Below, piece by piece: positions 48,939-58,025 of a stretch of 64,000 nucleotides of DNA. A program made the translations under genes and the position numbers. The stretch's first letter is position 1; each line of letters starts with the position of its first letter. The DNA comes from Paenibacillus castaneae (GTDB taxonomy: Bacteria > Bacillota > Bacilli > Paenibacillales > Paenibacillaceae). The stretch lies in the NCBI RefSeq assembly GCF_002884445.1, contig NZ_KZ614144.1, forward strand, positions 5,169,212 through 5,233,211, given 5' to 3'. The notes under the pieces are model-generated. The model worked only from the letters and a program-made list of their open reading frames with translations, was not told where the DNA came from and searched no databases.

Positions 48939-50525
48939 ATGTATACTGTTTTTGTAGTTGATGATGATGTGGCAGTGCTTGAGTTTTTAAGCAAAATGAT
49001 TCCTTGGGAGAAATACGGCTTCCGCTTAGTTGGCGCCTATACGAACGCTCACGATGCGCTCGAAATGAGCAAGGAATTAACACCGGACCTCGTGGTTACG
49101 GATATCGGCATGCCAGGCATGGATGGAATAGAGTTTATCAAAGTACTGAAGGATTGCAGCAGTCATCCTCGTTTCCTTATTCTATCCTGCCATGATGAAT
49201 TTAAATTTGCGCAGCAGGCCGTACAATTAGGTGTTCAGGATTATATTTTGAAGGAAACACTTAGTATGGAAACGATGCAGGATATACTCCTGCGTATATA
49301 TGATCGAATAAATGAAGAAGATCGATTGTTGCAAAAAGTAGAAAAGCTTCATTTGCAAGTTGTCCAAAGCAAGTCAAGTCTGAAAGAAAAATGGCTTCGT
49401 GATTTTTTGAGTACGCCGCTCATGGATCAAGCCATGTGGAACCAGCAATTAGTAGAATACGGCTTGAAATCAGATCTAGATTATTTCATTCCAATTGTGT
49501 GCAGTGTGTATCGTTATCAGGATGCTCTGGCTCGCTTTAAGAATGAAAACATGTTGAAGTTCATTATAGATAATGCTGTGGAAGAATTGTTGCAGCAGGA
49601 ACCCCATGCGATCTATTTCTCCTATACAGCCCAACAATTTTTCATCCTGTTTGCCTGCCGGAAAGACTTGAAGTTTGATCCTTACGATTTAATTAATCGG
49701 TTTTGTAGAGAGCTTCAGCAATCCTTGACTAAGGTGCTAAAGCTTCAAGTTTCCATTCTCATCGGGGCAATGGATCATAGCAACTCCGGAATTAAACAAC
49801 AATTTCTACAATTAATTCAGACAACCGATGCATTCTTCTATTCCACGGAGCCTGAAATCGTCAAATTAAACCAGATCCAAGCAAATGGGAATCAAGAAGA
49901 GTTATTGTCCCATTACTCCACCTACAGTGAGCGCATGAATCGTCTTATAATAGAAGGAAATATGAATGTTGAACCAACTGTAGATCAATTTCTTGATTTC
50001 ATTACGGCAAGAAGATTCCAGCCTGTCACCGTCAAACAATTTTTGTTTAAGCTGATGCTGGATATTCAAATGAAATTGACCTTCAATCATCAATATAATA
50101 ATGAGAAAACGCAGCGCCAGCTGGATCAAATGACTAACGTCAGAGAGCTGAAGGAATGGATCATTCGGTTTCTTGAAGAGGCTGTCACGTTAATGGAGGA
50201 AATTTCTAAACAGAGCAAAAAAGTCGAAATCGTGGATGCCAAAAAATATATTCTTTTAAATTTGGATCAAAAAATTACATTAGAAGATGTCGCAGAACGT
50301 TTGTTTCTGAATTCGAGCTATTTCAGCCGTTTGTTCAAGAAGGAAACAGGCGAGAATTTCACCGAATATGTAACGCGTGTGAAGATGGAGAAGGCCAAAG
50401 AGCTGCTGAACGAATCAGACAAAACAATTGATGTCATTTCACAAATGCTGGGGTACGATAATAAAGGCTATTTCGTCAAATTGTTTAAGAACCATTATGG
50501 GGTTCCGCCACGCCGGTTTGTTTAG
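48939..50525 (+). CDS. YesN-type response regulator with AraC DNA-binding domain
   Basis: About 528 aa. Receiver domain with phosphoacceptor Asp in DLVVTDIGMPG (D55), a long helical linker (~130-420), and a C-terminal AraC-type double HTH (ITLEDVAERLFLNSSYFSRL, VISQMLGYDNKGYFVKLFKN). It starts 18 nt after the kinase stop, with GAGGAGG 9 nt before the ATG. It probably activates the GH2/transporter operon and perhaps the divergent SLH gene, through the ATTTGACT repeats upstream of GH2. Confidence 0.9.
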   Translation: MYTVFVVDDDVAVLEFLSKMIPWEKYGFRLVGAYTNAHDALEMSKELTPDLVVTDIGMPGMDGIEFIKVLKDCSSHPRFLILSCHDEFKFAQQAVQLGVQDYILKETLSMETMQDILLRIYDRINEEDRLLQKVEKLHLQVVQSKSSLKEKWLRDFLSTPLMDQAMWNQQLVEYGLKSDLDYFIPIVCSVYRYQDALARFKNENMLKFIIDNAVEELLQQEPHAIYFSYTAQQFFILFACRKDLKFDPYDLINRFCRELQQSLTKVLKLQVSILIGAMDHSNSGIKQQFLQLIQTTDAFFYSTEPEIVKLNQIQANGNQEELLSHYSTYSERMNRLIIEGNMNVEPTVDQFLDFITARRFQPVTVKQFLFKLMLDIQMKLTFNHQYNNEKTQRQLDQMTNVRELKEWIIRFLEEAVTLMEEISKQSKKVEIVDAKKYILLNLDQKITLEDVAERLFLNSSYFSRLFKKETGENFTEYVTRVKMEKAKELLNESDKTIDVISQMLGYDNKGYFVKLFKNHYGVPPRRFV

Positions 50526-50567
50526 TATTTCCTCGTTTCCTCGTCATTATATTTATCAAAAGAAATT

Positions 50568-50614
50568 AAAAAGAGACCTTTCACAAGTTCAGTGAACTTA
50601 TGGAAAGTCTCTTT
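50568..50614. terminator. Bidirectional terminator with AGTTCAGTGAACT core
   Basis: AAAGAGACCTTTC... pairs with ...GAAAGTCTCTTT around the palindrome AGTTCAGTGAACT. It separates the two convergent operons. A relative with the same core is at 60954-61002. Confidence 0.85.
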
Positions 50615-50632
50615 CTGCTATATTCACGCCGC

Positions 50633-51763
50633 TTAAAATATCCGATTGTTCCAGCCATTCAGCTTGGCGATCGCCTCAACAAAGAAGTAATCACCATAGA
50701 TTAGAGACACATCAACATTTTCTCCAGCAGGTCGATGCCCCGTTGCTTGAAGCAGAATAGCCTCGTGAGTCGGAAGATGCCAGGTAGCGTAGTTATGATG
50801 CAGCGACATAAGAATGCGCTCTGCTGCTCTAAGGTATATACTCCCCTCATTATCAGGAAGCAAAGTTGCAAGCTCCAAGAGGCCGGATGCAGCGCATGCG
50901 CCAGCTGAGCTATCTCTTGGTTCGCCATTCAAGCTTTCCGAAGCTCTAAAGTCCCAATGCGGTACATCGTCGGAAGGCAGGTTCGCAAGAAAGAAATGGG
51001 CAACGCGCTGAGAGGCCCGCAAATATTTCCCATCTCCCGTATATCGATACGCATTCGCCATTCCATAAAGAGCCCATGCTGCACCTCGGCTCCAGGCTGA
51101 ATCCGGTCCTGCCCCTTGTCCGCCAATTGCACCTAAGTACTCACCCGTCTCGGGATCGAAACTTACAATATGACAAACAGAGCCGTCTTCCCGAATAAAT
51201 CGCTCTACGACTGTATCTGCATGAGCTTTGGCGATATGCGTGAACCTTGGATCATCTGAGGCTTCTGCAGCCCAGAATAATAACGATAGGTTCATGGTCG
51301 AGTCGACAATGGACCAGCCTCGCTTGTCTTGGTTCCAGGCCCTTAAGAAGCGGCCTGCTATGTTGTAACGTCCTGCTAGAAAGTTTGCGGCAAACAAGCC
51401 GCGGCGCAGAGCATCCGAATCCGCTGTTAATTTATGCTTGATCACTGCTGTAGGAAGAAATTGAAATCCTACATCATGATGGAAATTATTAGCCTGCATC
51501 ATCTTGCTCTCCAGCTTCTCATCCCAGCTCCATGCAGCTTCTTTGAACTGTTCCTTACCTGTAACATCATATAATATCCACAAAATTCCCGGCCAAAATC
51601 CTGCTGTCCACCAATCAAGCCGCATATCATCATAAATACCGTCTGCTTTCGCTGCATGAGGCGATTTATGACCTATTTGAAGGAGCATTCGCTCCCCCTT
51701 CTCCACAAGCATAGCTAATGGTTCCGAATAATCATGTTGTATCTTATCCATGATTTGCATCAT
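50633..51763 (-). CDS. GH88 unsaturated glucuronyl hydrolase
   Basis: A 376-aa protein with the alpha/alpha-barrel features of GH88. FHHDVGF (~D97) and GWSIVDSTMNLSLLFWA (~D154) carry the two catalytic Asp residues, and AWSRGAAWALYG and the DSSAGACAASGL segment match the family. These enzymes hydrate and remove the unsaturated uronic acid left at the end of lyase products. No signal peptide, so it acts inside the cell. The ATG at 51763 has AGGAGG 8 nt upstream and lies inside the last codons of the GH2 gene (20-nt overlap). It is the last gene of the minus-strand operon. Confidence 0.85.
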   Translation of the reverse strand: MMQIMDKIQHDYSEPLAMLVEKGERMLLQIGHKSPHAAKADGIYDDMRLDWWTAGFWPGILWILYDVTGKEQFKEAAWSWDEKLESKMMQANNFHHDVGFQFLPTAVIKHKLTADSDALRRGLFAANFLAGRYNIAGRFLRAWNQDKRGWSIVDSTMNLSLLFWAAEASDDPRFTHIAKAHADTVVERFIREDGSVCHIVSFDPETGEYLGAIGGQGAGPDSAWSRGAAWALYGMANAYRYTGDGKYLRASQRVAHFFLANLPSDDVPHWDFRASESLNGEPRDSSAGACAASGLLELATLLPDNEGSIYLRAAERILMSLHHNYATWHLPTHEAILLQATGHRPAGENVDVSLIYGDYFFVEAIAKLNGWNNRIF

Positions 51764-54302
51764 TTAATCCACCTTCTTTATCTAGAGATTCTCTAGTTGA
51801 ATGAATGATTACAAAAGCAGTCGATATGCCGTCACACGCTGCGCTAACGATAGTAGATGATTGTTTCCCATTGTCCTTAATACTGTACAACGAGGAAGCC
51901 GGTCCACCTGCCGTGAAAAACTCACCTATCTCGATATGGGGAGGCGGCGCTCCATAAGGATCGACATAAATGCTTGCCCTGCCGCTTGCCAGCTGTACCA
52001 GCCTCGACCCGCGAACGGTGCCGAGATTGTCGAGCAGCTTGCCGTCTCCTGCTGCGGCAAAACGAATGAAACTCGCTGCATCTGGACAGAACACTCCGTT
52101 AGCATCGTATGCTTCCACTAACACTTCATATAACCCTTCATTCCGTTCCTCCGCTGTCAATTGAAGAGAAACAGGTTCTCCCCAGACCTCTGTCTGGTAT
52201 TCGAACGTCATTTCGTCCTCCACGAGAATGCCATCCCGTTCCGCGATTACTCGTAATCGGTTCAAACCCGGCTTAAACACAGCCTCCCAGCGCAGTCCGG
52301 CAGCAGGGAAATTATTTGAATCACGTTTTTTTGTTCCTAGGCTGGAATCATTAAGAAAAAGCTCGGCAGATGGACAGTTTGAGTACACCTTAATCGTTTT
52401 GCTCTCACCTGCTGCTCCCCATCGAACCGGCATATTCGAGCCATATATACGAACCATCGGCACTTCCGACCAATAAGATTGAAATACATAGAATGCATCC
52501 TTCTTCGTTAAGTCCCGCTCCACGACTCCTTTCATGTTCAGATAAGGAATCGGGGAATCCGGGCGCACGGGCGTAGCGAAATCCTTGAAAGCCCATTGAG
52601 CCGCGCCGGTCAGCCAATCCATTCTTTCCTGCGCGCTTAAATACCAATCGATCATGTCGCAGAAGTATGTCTCTGACCAATCTCCATCGCGAGACACTCT
52701 GGGCTCACCACCAACCAAGAGATAGTCCCCATCGCGCTCGTCTGTCGCGCCTGCCCCTGCGCCGATGCTTGCAAACCCCGTATAAGGCTCCTCCACATGC
52801 CGTGTCGCCATATTATCTGCACCCCATTCAGCATGAAAGAAGGATTTAACCTCTTGGGCGGCCGCTATGCAGCTGTCTTCATAATCGGTATATATGCCAC
52901 GGTACCAGCCTGCCCAAATAGAAGGGGAGTACACATCGACAATGTCCTTGCAGAAGTCGCAGCGTCGAATGGCTGTAAGCCGGGACGGGTCCAGTTGATG
53001 AGCGAGCCGATTAAGCTCCTTCATAAAAGCTCTAATCTCTTCTTGATCGAAATGATCGAAGTCGCATTCCCAATCATTTTCGTTGCCAAGACCCCATAAT
53101 ACAATGGAAGGATGGTTCTTATGCTGAGTAATCATAGCTTCCAGCATATCACGGCATTGCTGCCGATATCCCGCTCCTCCCAAACCGCCGCGGCTCCATG
53201 GAATTTCCTCCCATGCCAGAATGCCCAGCTCATCACAAAGCTCCAGAACGATACGCGACTGCTGATAATGTCCTAGCCGGATGAAATTCACACCCATCTC
53301 CTTAATCACCAGCAGTTCCTCACGGATCATCTTCTCCGTCATCGCAGGCCCGACCCCTGCATAATCCTCATGCCGATGAGTTCCGCGAAGCAGCAGACGC
53401 TCGCCATTGAGCCGAAACGGACCATTCGTTACAAATTCAAATGTCCGGCAGCCAAAACGTTCACTTACAGATGTTTCTCCATATACACTTTCCAGTGAAA
53501 CAACTGCTGTATACAAATGAGGTGTGTCCGTAGACCATATGAGCGGATCACTAAGATGAAATTGTGCTGCTGTTTCCATTCCCTCCCACGGGGATATGCG
53601 AGTCTTCAAGCAAATAATCTCTTCCCCATTAGGGTTTTTCAAGCTTACTTTAACCTTCAGCTCTTCTTGGTACTGCTCCGGATTATACAAAGAAACGTCT
53701 ACGGTTACTTTGACCTCTCGCGAAGTCCCTTCCTTCACATCCTCGGCTGCGGCGGCCCATTCCGTCTTAACATGGACACGCTCAATAGAGACGGCAGGTA
53801 CATAGACGAGGTTCAAGTAACGGTAGATTCCACCGTAAACATGAAAATCATTAGCATCCGACGGTATAGTCTCCAAATCACGGCTGTTATCGCAGCATAT
53901 TGCAATAGGCACGACATCTGGATAACGATCCATCTGACTCTCTTCTAATGACGCCTCTGTGATATCCACTGTAAATTCATCATAGCCGCCTAGATGCGAA
54001 CCCACTTTCGTTGTATACACGTATACATCCGTTCGCTGCCCAGCTCCTTCGAAATGCAGCAGCGTACGCCCTCTCGGATATGGATTAGCAATAGGAGCTT
54101 TGAGTCTATACCACCCTTGGCCTTGATAATAAGTTCGATCGGGGTCCATCACATCGAGAGCATTATAGCTATGTGGAAGCGCAACAGCATGCCAAGGGAC
54201 ATTATAGTGATTGTTTATTTTATCCGCTCGCCATACTTCCCAGATTCCGCCGAGCCCTCCGGTGAAATGCTGCCATCCCTCTATTAATCTTTGTTTATGC
54301 AT
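51744..54302 (-). CDS. GH2 glycoside hydrolase, large form
   Basis: About 852 aa. Order: N-terminal jelly roll (~30-180), Ig-like domain, TIM barrel with acid/base Glu in SIVLWGLGNENDW and nucleophile region SFFHAEWGAD, then additional beta domains (~610-850) as in long beta-galactosidase/beta-glucuronidase-type GH2 enzymes. No signal peptide. The ATG at 54302 is 7 nt after AGGAG; the longer frame to 54353 has no ribosome site. It is the penultimate gene of the operon and shares a 20-nt overlap with GH88, so the two probably act on the same oligosaccharide in sequence. Confidence 0.85.
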   Translation of the reverse strand: MHKQRLIEGWQHFTGGLGGIWEVWRADKINNHYNVPWHAVALPHSYNALDVMDPDRTYYQGQGWYRLKAPIANPYPRGRTLLHFEGAGQRTDVYVYTTKVGSHLGGYDEFTVDITEASLEESQMDRYPDVVPIAICCDNSRDLETIPSDANDFHVYGGIYRYLNLVYVPAVSIERVHVKTEWAAAAEDVKEGTSREVKVTVDVSLYNPEQYQEELKVKVSLKNPNGEEIICLKTRISPWEGMETAAQFHLSDPLIWSTDTPHLYTAVVSLESVYGETSVSERFGCRTFEFVTNGPFRLNGERLLLRGTHRHEDYAGVGPAMTEKMIREELLVIKEMGVNFIRLGHYQQSRIVLELCDELGILAWEEIPWSRGGLGGAGYRQQCRDMLEAMITQHKNHPSIVLWGLGNENDWECDFDHFDQEEIRAFMKELNRLAHQLDPSRLTAIRRCDFCKDIVDVYSPSIWAGWYRGIYTDYEDSCIAAAQEVKSFFHAEWGADNMATRHVEEPYTGFASIGAGAGATDERDGDYLLVGGEPRVSRDGDWSETYFCDMIDWYLSAQERMDWLTGAAQWAFKDFATPVRPDSPIPYLNMKGVVERDLTKKDAFYVFQSYWSEVPMVRIYGSNMPVRWGAAGESKTIKVYSNCPSAELFLNDSSLGTKKRDSNNFPAAGLRWEAVFKPGLNRLRVIAERDGILVEDEMTFEYQTEVWGEPVSLQLTAEERNEGLYEVLVEAYDANGVFCPDAASFIRFAAAGDGKLLDNLGTVRGSRLVQLASGRASIYVDPYGAPPPHIEIGEFFTAGGPASSLYSIKDNGKQSSTIVSAACDGISTAFVIIHSTRESLDKEGGLNDANHG

Positions 54303-54369
54303 GCTCGTTCTCCTATCTCTTGTTTTGAAAAGAGCGCCCTCGCGGACGCTCATTAAGCTTTCTTATGAA

Positions 54370-55977
54370 TTATTGAACATTAGCATCCGGCCCGATGACA
54401 ACGCCTGATTTATTGTTAAAGCGTTCGGTTGCTTCTTTAATAATTTCATTGCCGCCAGCTTTCTTCCAAGCTTCAACGACCTTTGGCCAATCTGCTATAT
54501 TCTCATCACCATAAACCATTTTTATCATGTGATCTAGAAGAAACTTCGAAGGCTCATCGAATTTAGGAGCCAAATCAGGGTATTTAGTGTAGCTGTCCAA
54601 CTCCGGATCAAAAAATACACCGCCGCGGCCTTCATTTGGCAAAATCGATACAAAGCCATTCAGCATTTCCTCGCCTTTTGTTTCTAAAGGCAATCTGTCC
54701 GCATTATATGCACCATCTTGAGCAATCCATAACCAATTTCGACGCTGTTCGGAATAACGCTCCTCTTCATCCGTTGGAACCTGATAAGAGATTCTACCGT
54801 TTTCCTTCGTATACGTCTCACCTTCGTTGCCAAATGTGAAGAACGTCTTTCCTTCTTCACTAACCATATAATCGAAATAGCTGACAATTGCTTCCGCTTT
54901 TTCTTTGCTTAGCTCTGCATTTAGATAGGCTTGCTCCAAGGTCATATTGTAGAGCATCATGCCGCCTTTGCCGTCGGGACCCGTCGGCGATGGAATCATT
55001 TGCAGCTTCCCATCTGCTACGCTCTTCGTTAATTCAGTCTGATAAGTGCCTAGTTGGTTCGCATTGGCATTATAAATGCCAAGATTTCCTGCATCACGGC
55101 TCTTCGTCCACATTGCACCAGTAATCGTCGCGAAGTCTTTCGCCATTAAGCCTTCATCATACATAGCTTTATACATCTCTAACGCCTTCATCATGTTCTC
55201 GCTGTCGAAAAATTTCGGAACGATCTCGTCCCCTTGCTTCTCATACATTGTGCTGTAAGGAAGTACATCATAAGCTCCCAATATGAAATCAGCATATTTG
55301 AAGTTTTCACGGAATCCAAATGGCTGTTCAATACCAAGCTTCTTAAATGCACGAAGCATCGGAAGCAAATCGTCAATCGTTTTTGGCGCTTCTATTCCGG
55401 CTTTCTCCAGAAGATCAGAACGTACAAACGTCGCACGACGAGATTGAACGCTCAAGTATTGTGGAATCGAATAAATATGGCCGTTATAAGTAACTTCATC
55501 CCATGCTTCCTTCGGAATAACATTCAGCAAATTTTGCCCATGCGATTTCAAAATATCGTCCAGCGGCATGAATATGCCAGCTTCTACAGCGCCTTTCATA
55601 TCTTTACTTGCCGGCGTCATCGATTGGTATGCTACAAGCACGTCTGGCAGGCCGCCCCCCGCGAACATCAATGAAACCTTTTGCTTGAAGTCCTTATGCG
55701 GAAGCAGTTGAATATCCATATCTGTGTTTGTACGCTTTTCTAGTTCCAGTACCCATTTATCTTTATTAATATCCTCTACTGATTCAACTGCTTTCAAAGC
55801 GAGTGTTCCTCTAGCGATGGAGAATTTAGTCGGTTTCGCTGGTGCTTCTGTTGGATTAATTCCTTCGCCCGGCTTAGCGCTATTACTGCTCTCTGCACCC
55901 TTGTTTGAGTTTTGGCAAGCTGCTAATAAACCAGTTAGAAGCATAATGCACAGGAAGCTTATCATCTTTTTTTTCAT
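54370..55977 (-). CDS. LplA-like sugar-binding lipoprotein
   Basis: About 535 aa. Lipobox LLAACQ (Cys ~21), then SBP_bac_1-type fold with the LplA-like layout common in Paenibacillus (KRTNTDMDIQLLPHKDFKQK, GLPDVLVAY, long C-terminal region with YTKYPDLAPKF). It binds oligosaccharides for the LplB/LplC-type permeases upstream. AAAGGGG precedes the ATG at 55977. A 67-nt gap separates it from GH2. Confidence 0.9.
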   Translation of the reverse strand: MKKKMISFLCIMLLTGLLAACQNSNKGAESSNSAKPGEGINPTEAPAKPTKFSIARGTLALKAVESVEDINKDKWVLELEKRTNTDMDIQLLPHKDFKQKVSLMFAGGGLPDVLVAYQSMTPASKDMKGAVEAGIFMPLDDILKSHGQNLLNVIPKEAWDEVTYNGHIYSIPQYLSVQSRRATFVRSDLLEKAGIEAPKTIDDLLPMLRAFKKLGIEQPFGFRENFKYADFILGAYDVLPYSTMYEKQGDEIVPKFFDSENMMKALEMYKAMYDEGLMAKDFATITGAMWTKSRDAGNLGIYNANANQLGTYQTELTKSVADGKLQMIPSPTGPDGKGGMMLYNMTLEQAYLNAELSKEKAEAIVSYFDYMVSEEGKTFFTFGNEGETYTKENGRISYQVPTDEEERYSEQRRNWLWIAQDGAYNADRLPLETKGEEMLNGFVSILPNEGRGGVFFDPELDSYTKYPDLAPKFDEPSKFLLDHMIKMVYGDENIADWPKVVEAWKKAGGNEIIKEATERFNNKSGVVIGPDANVQ

Positions 55978-56093
55978 ATTAAGATCCCCTTTCTTATTTT
56001 TGTAGCGCTTACATCTTTCGTTTACTAACTTATCATGGCCTTCCATCTATTCACATGTGCTTACTTATGGTCTAATGGTTTTTTTTACGCTGC

Positions 56094-56963
56094 TTATGAT
56101 TTCACTGAGCCGACCATCATCCCTTTAGTAAAATGTTTTTGCAAGAATGGATATACGAGCATAATTGGAATAGTAGCGATAATGACTACCGCCATCTTGA
56201 TTCCCTCTGGCGAAGACATCAACACTTCCTCCGCAGGTGCTGTAATAGAGGAGCTATCGGTAATAATAAACTCCCGCAGCCTCACCTGCAGCGGATACAG
56301 CTGCCTATTATTGATGAAATAAAGGGCGTTCGCATAGCTGTTCCAATGTGCCACCGCATAGAAAATTCCGATTGTCGCCATAACAGGCTTCGAAAGCGGC
56401 AATATAATATTCCATAAAATACGCATTTCCCCGCAGCCATCAATTCGTGACGAATCAATGAGCTCCACTGGCAGCGCCATGAAAAAAGACCGCATTACAA
56501 AGAGATTAAATGCGCTGATTGCCCCTGGAAGCATCAATGACCAAAGCGTATCGGTAAGTCCTAATTGTTTAACAAGCAAAAAGTTCGGTATGAGCGGCGC
56601 AGTGAAAATCATCGTAAGCAGCACGAGAATGAGTACGGGCTTCCGATATACGTATTCCGAGCGTGACAAGGGATAAGCCAGCATAGCCGTCATTGCAAGA
56701 TTGATGAAAGTTCCGAATGCCGTAACGTATACACTAATTCCAAATGAACGCCAGATGAGCTTCTCACCGACAACCGCCTTGAAATTGGATAGCGTGAAAT
56801 CGACCGGCAGAAAGAAAACCTTGCCGTTGTTTATTGCGGTATTGCTGCTTAATGACTGAGCAAGAACATGCACAATCGGCAGTATCATGCTTAGTCCGAG
56901 TATAATGAGAAATGCGTAATTCACAATGTTAAACCACCGCTGCCCGGTGCTTATTCTTAGCAT
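56094..56963 (-). CDS. LplC/YtcP-like ABC permease
   Basis: A 289-aa protein with six membrane helices and the EAA-type loop IDSSRIDGCGEMRILWNIILP, of the LplC/YtcP subgroup. The C-terminal VYPFLQKHFTKGMMVGSVK matches the family. It lies 12 nt after the partner permease. A cre-like TGTAGCGCTTACA (56001-56013) lies in the 116-nt gap to the lipoprotein gene. Confidence 0.9.
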   Translation of the reverse strand: MLRISTGQRWFNIVNYAFLIILGLSMILPIVHVLAQSLSSNTAINNGKVFFLPVDFTLSNFKAVVGEKLIWRSFGISVYVTAFGTFINLAMTAMLAYPLSRSEYVYRKPVLILVLLTMIFTAPLIPNFLLVKQLGLTDTLWSLMLPGAISAFNLFVMRSFFMALPVELIDSSRIDGCGEMRILWNIILPLSKPVMATIGIFYAVAHWNSYANALYFINNRQLYPLQVRLREFIITDSSSITAPAEEVLMSSPEGIKMAVVIIATIPIMLVYPFLQKHFTKGMMVGSVKS

Positions 56964-56975
56964 GAGGTCTCCTCC

Positions 56976-57935
56976 TTAATATAATCCTTCGCCGGTCAAT
57001 TTCTTGCTTACTGCATTGCCTGACATAATTAACACAAGCCCAACTACAGATTTGAACAACCCAATGGCCGTTGTATAACTGTACTGTCGATCGAGCAGAC
57101 CGATCGTATAAATGTAAGTGTCCAGAATCTCGCCCTTATTGGAGTTAAGCGTATTCAAAAACACAGAAACTCGCTCAAACCCGAAATCCATAAAATGTCC
57201 AATCTGCAATAAAAACAAAATCGTAATGGTCGGCATAATTGCCGGAAGGGTAATCGATAGCGTCTGTCTCCAGCGGCTGGCCCCATCCATTTCCGAAGCC
57301 TCATACAAATCCGGATTGATACTCGTCAGGGCTGCCAAATAAATAATCGTTCCCCAGCCTGCATCCTTCCATATGCCGGAGGAAACCAGAATGGTGCGAA
57401 TAAACGAATTCTCACCCATAAAGTAAATGGAATCAAACCCAAGCGATGTAATGATATTGTTCACAAAACCGTTTCGAGGTGACAAGATTTCAATGGCTAT
57501 TCCGCCAATAACGACCCATGATAGAAAATGCGGCATATAGATGATGGTCTGTAATGTCCGCTTAAAGAAAACTTTCCGAACCTCATTCAGCAGTAACGCC
57601 AATATAATCGGAATAGGAAATGAAAAACCTAAGCTGTAAATGGCGAGAATCAGCGTGTTTTTCAATATGCGAATAAAGTCAGGATACTGAAACATTCTTT
57701 GAAAATGGTCAAGACCAACCCATGCGCTTCCAAAGTACCCTTTGAAAATATTGTAATCCTGGAAGGCCATAACGGAGCCAAGGAGCGGAATGTACTTAAA
57801 CAGCAAGAAATAAATAATGCCCGGAATGGACAGCAAATATAATGCTTTATACTTTTTTAAATTCGCCCAACGTTCCTTTCCATTCCGGAATACTATTATT
57901 CCCTGCTCTGACAGTGAGGTTTCGGTTTTTGCCAT
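56976..57935 (-). CDS. LplB/YteP-like ABC permease
   Basis: About 319 aa with six membrane helices (LLSIPGIIYFLLFKYIPLLG first) and the EAA loop LYEASEMDGASRWRQTLSITLP. LplB-type subunit pairing with the next gene. I chose the ATG at 57935, 9 nt after GAGGAG, over a TTG that abuts the ribosome site. As in the other operon there is no ATPase gene. Confidence 0.9.
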   Translation of the reverse strand: MAKTETSLSEQGIIVFRNGKERWANLKKYKALYLLSIPGIIYFLLFKYIPLLGSVMAFQDYNIFKGYFGSAWVGLDHFQRMFQYPDFIRILKNTLILAIYSLGFSFPIPIILALLLNEVRKVFFKRTLQTIIYMPHFLSWVVIGGIAIEILSPRNGFVNNIITSLGFDSIYFMGENSFIRTILVSSGIWKDAGWGTIIYLAALTSINPDLYEASEMDGASRWRQTLSITLPAIMPTITILFLLQIGHFMDFGFERVSVFLNTLNSNKGEILDTYIYTIGLLDRQYSYTTAIGLFKSVVGLVLIMSGNAVSKKLTGEGLY

Positions 57936-58025
57936 CGGAGTCAACTCCTCATATAGTTTGTACGCTAATCCTACACTACAGAGCTTTGTTCTACGATGGC
58001 ATCATATTTGTCGTTATGGCTTTTT

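Noticed and set aside
56001..56013. cre-like TGTAGCGCTTACA between permease and lipoprotein genes
   Set aside because: One base shorter than the cre consensus and inside an operon; too weak to annotate.
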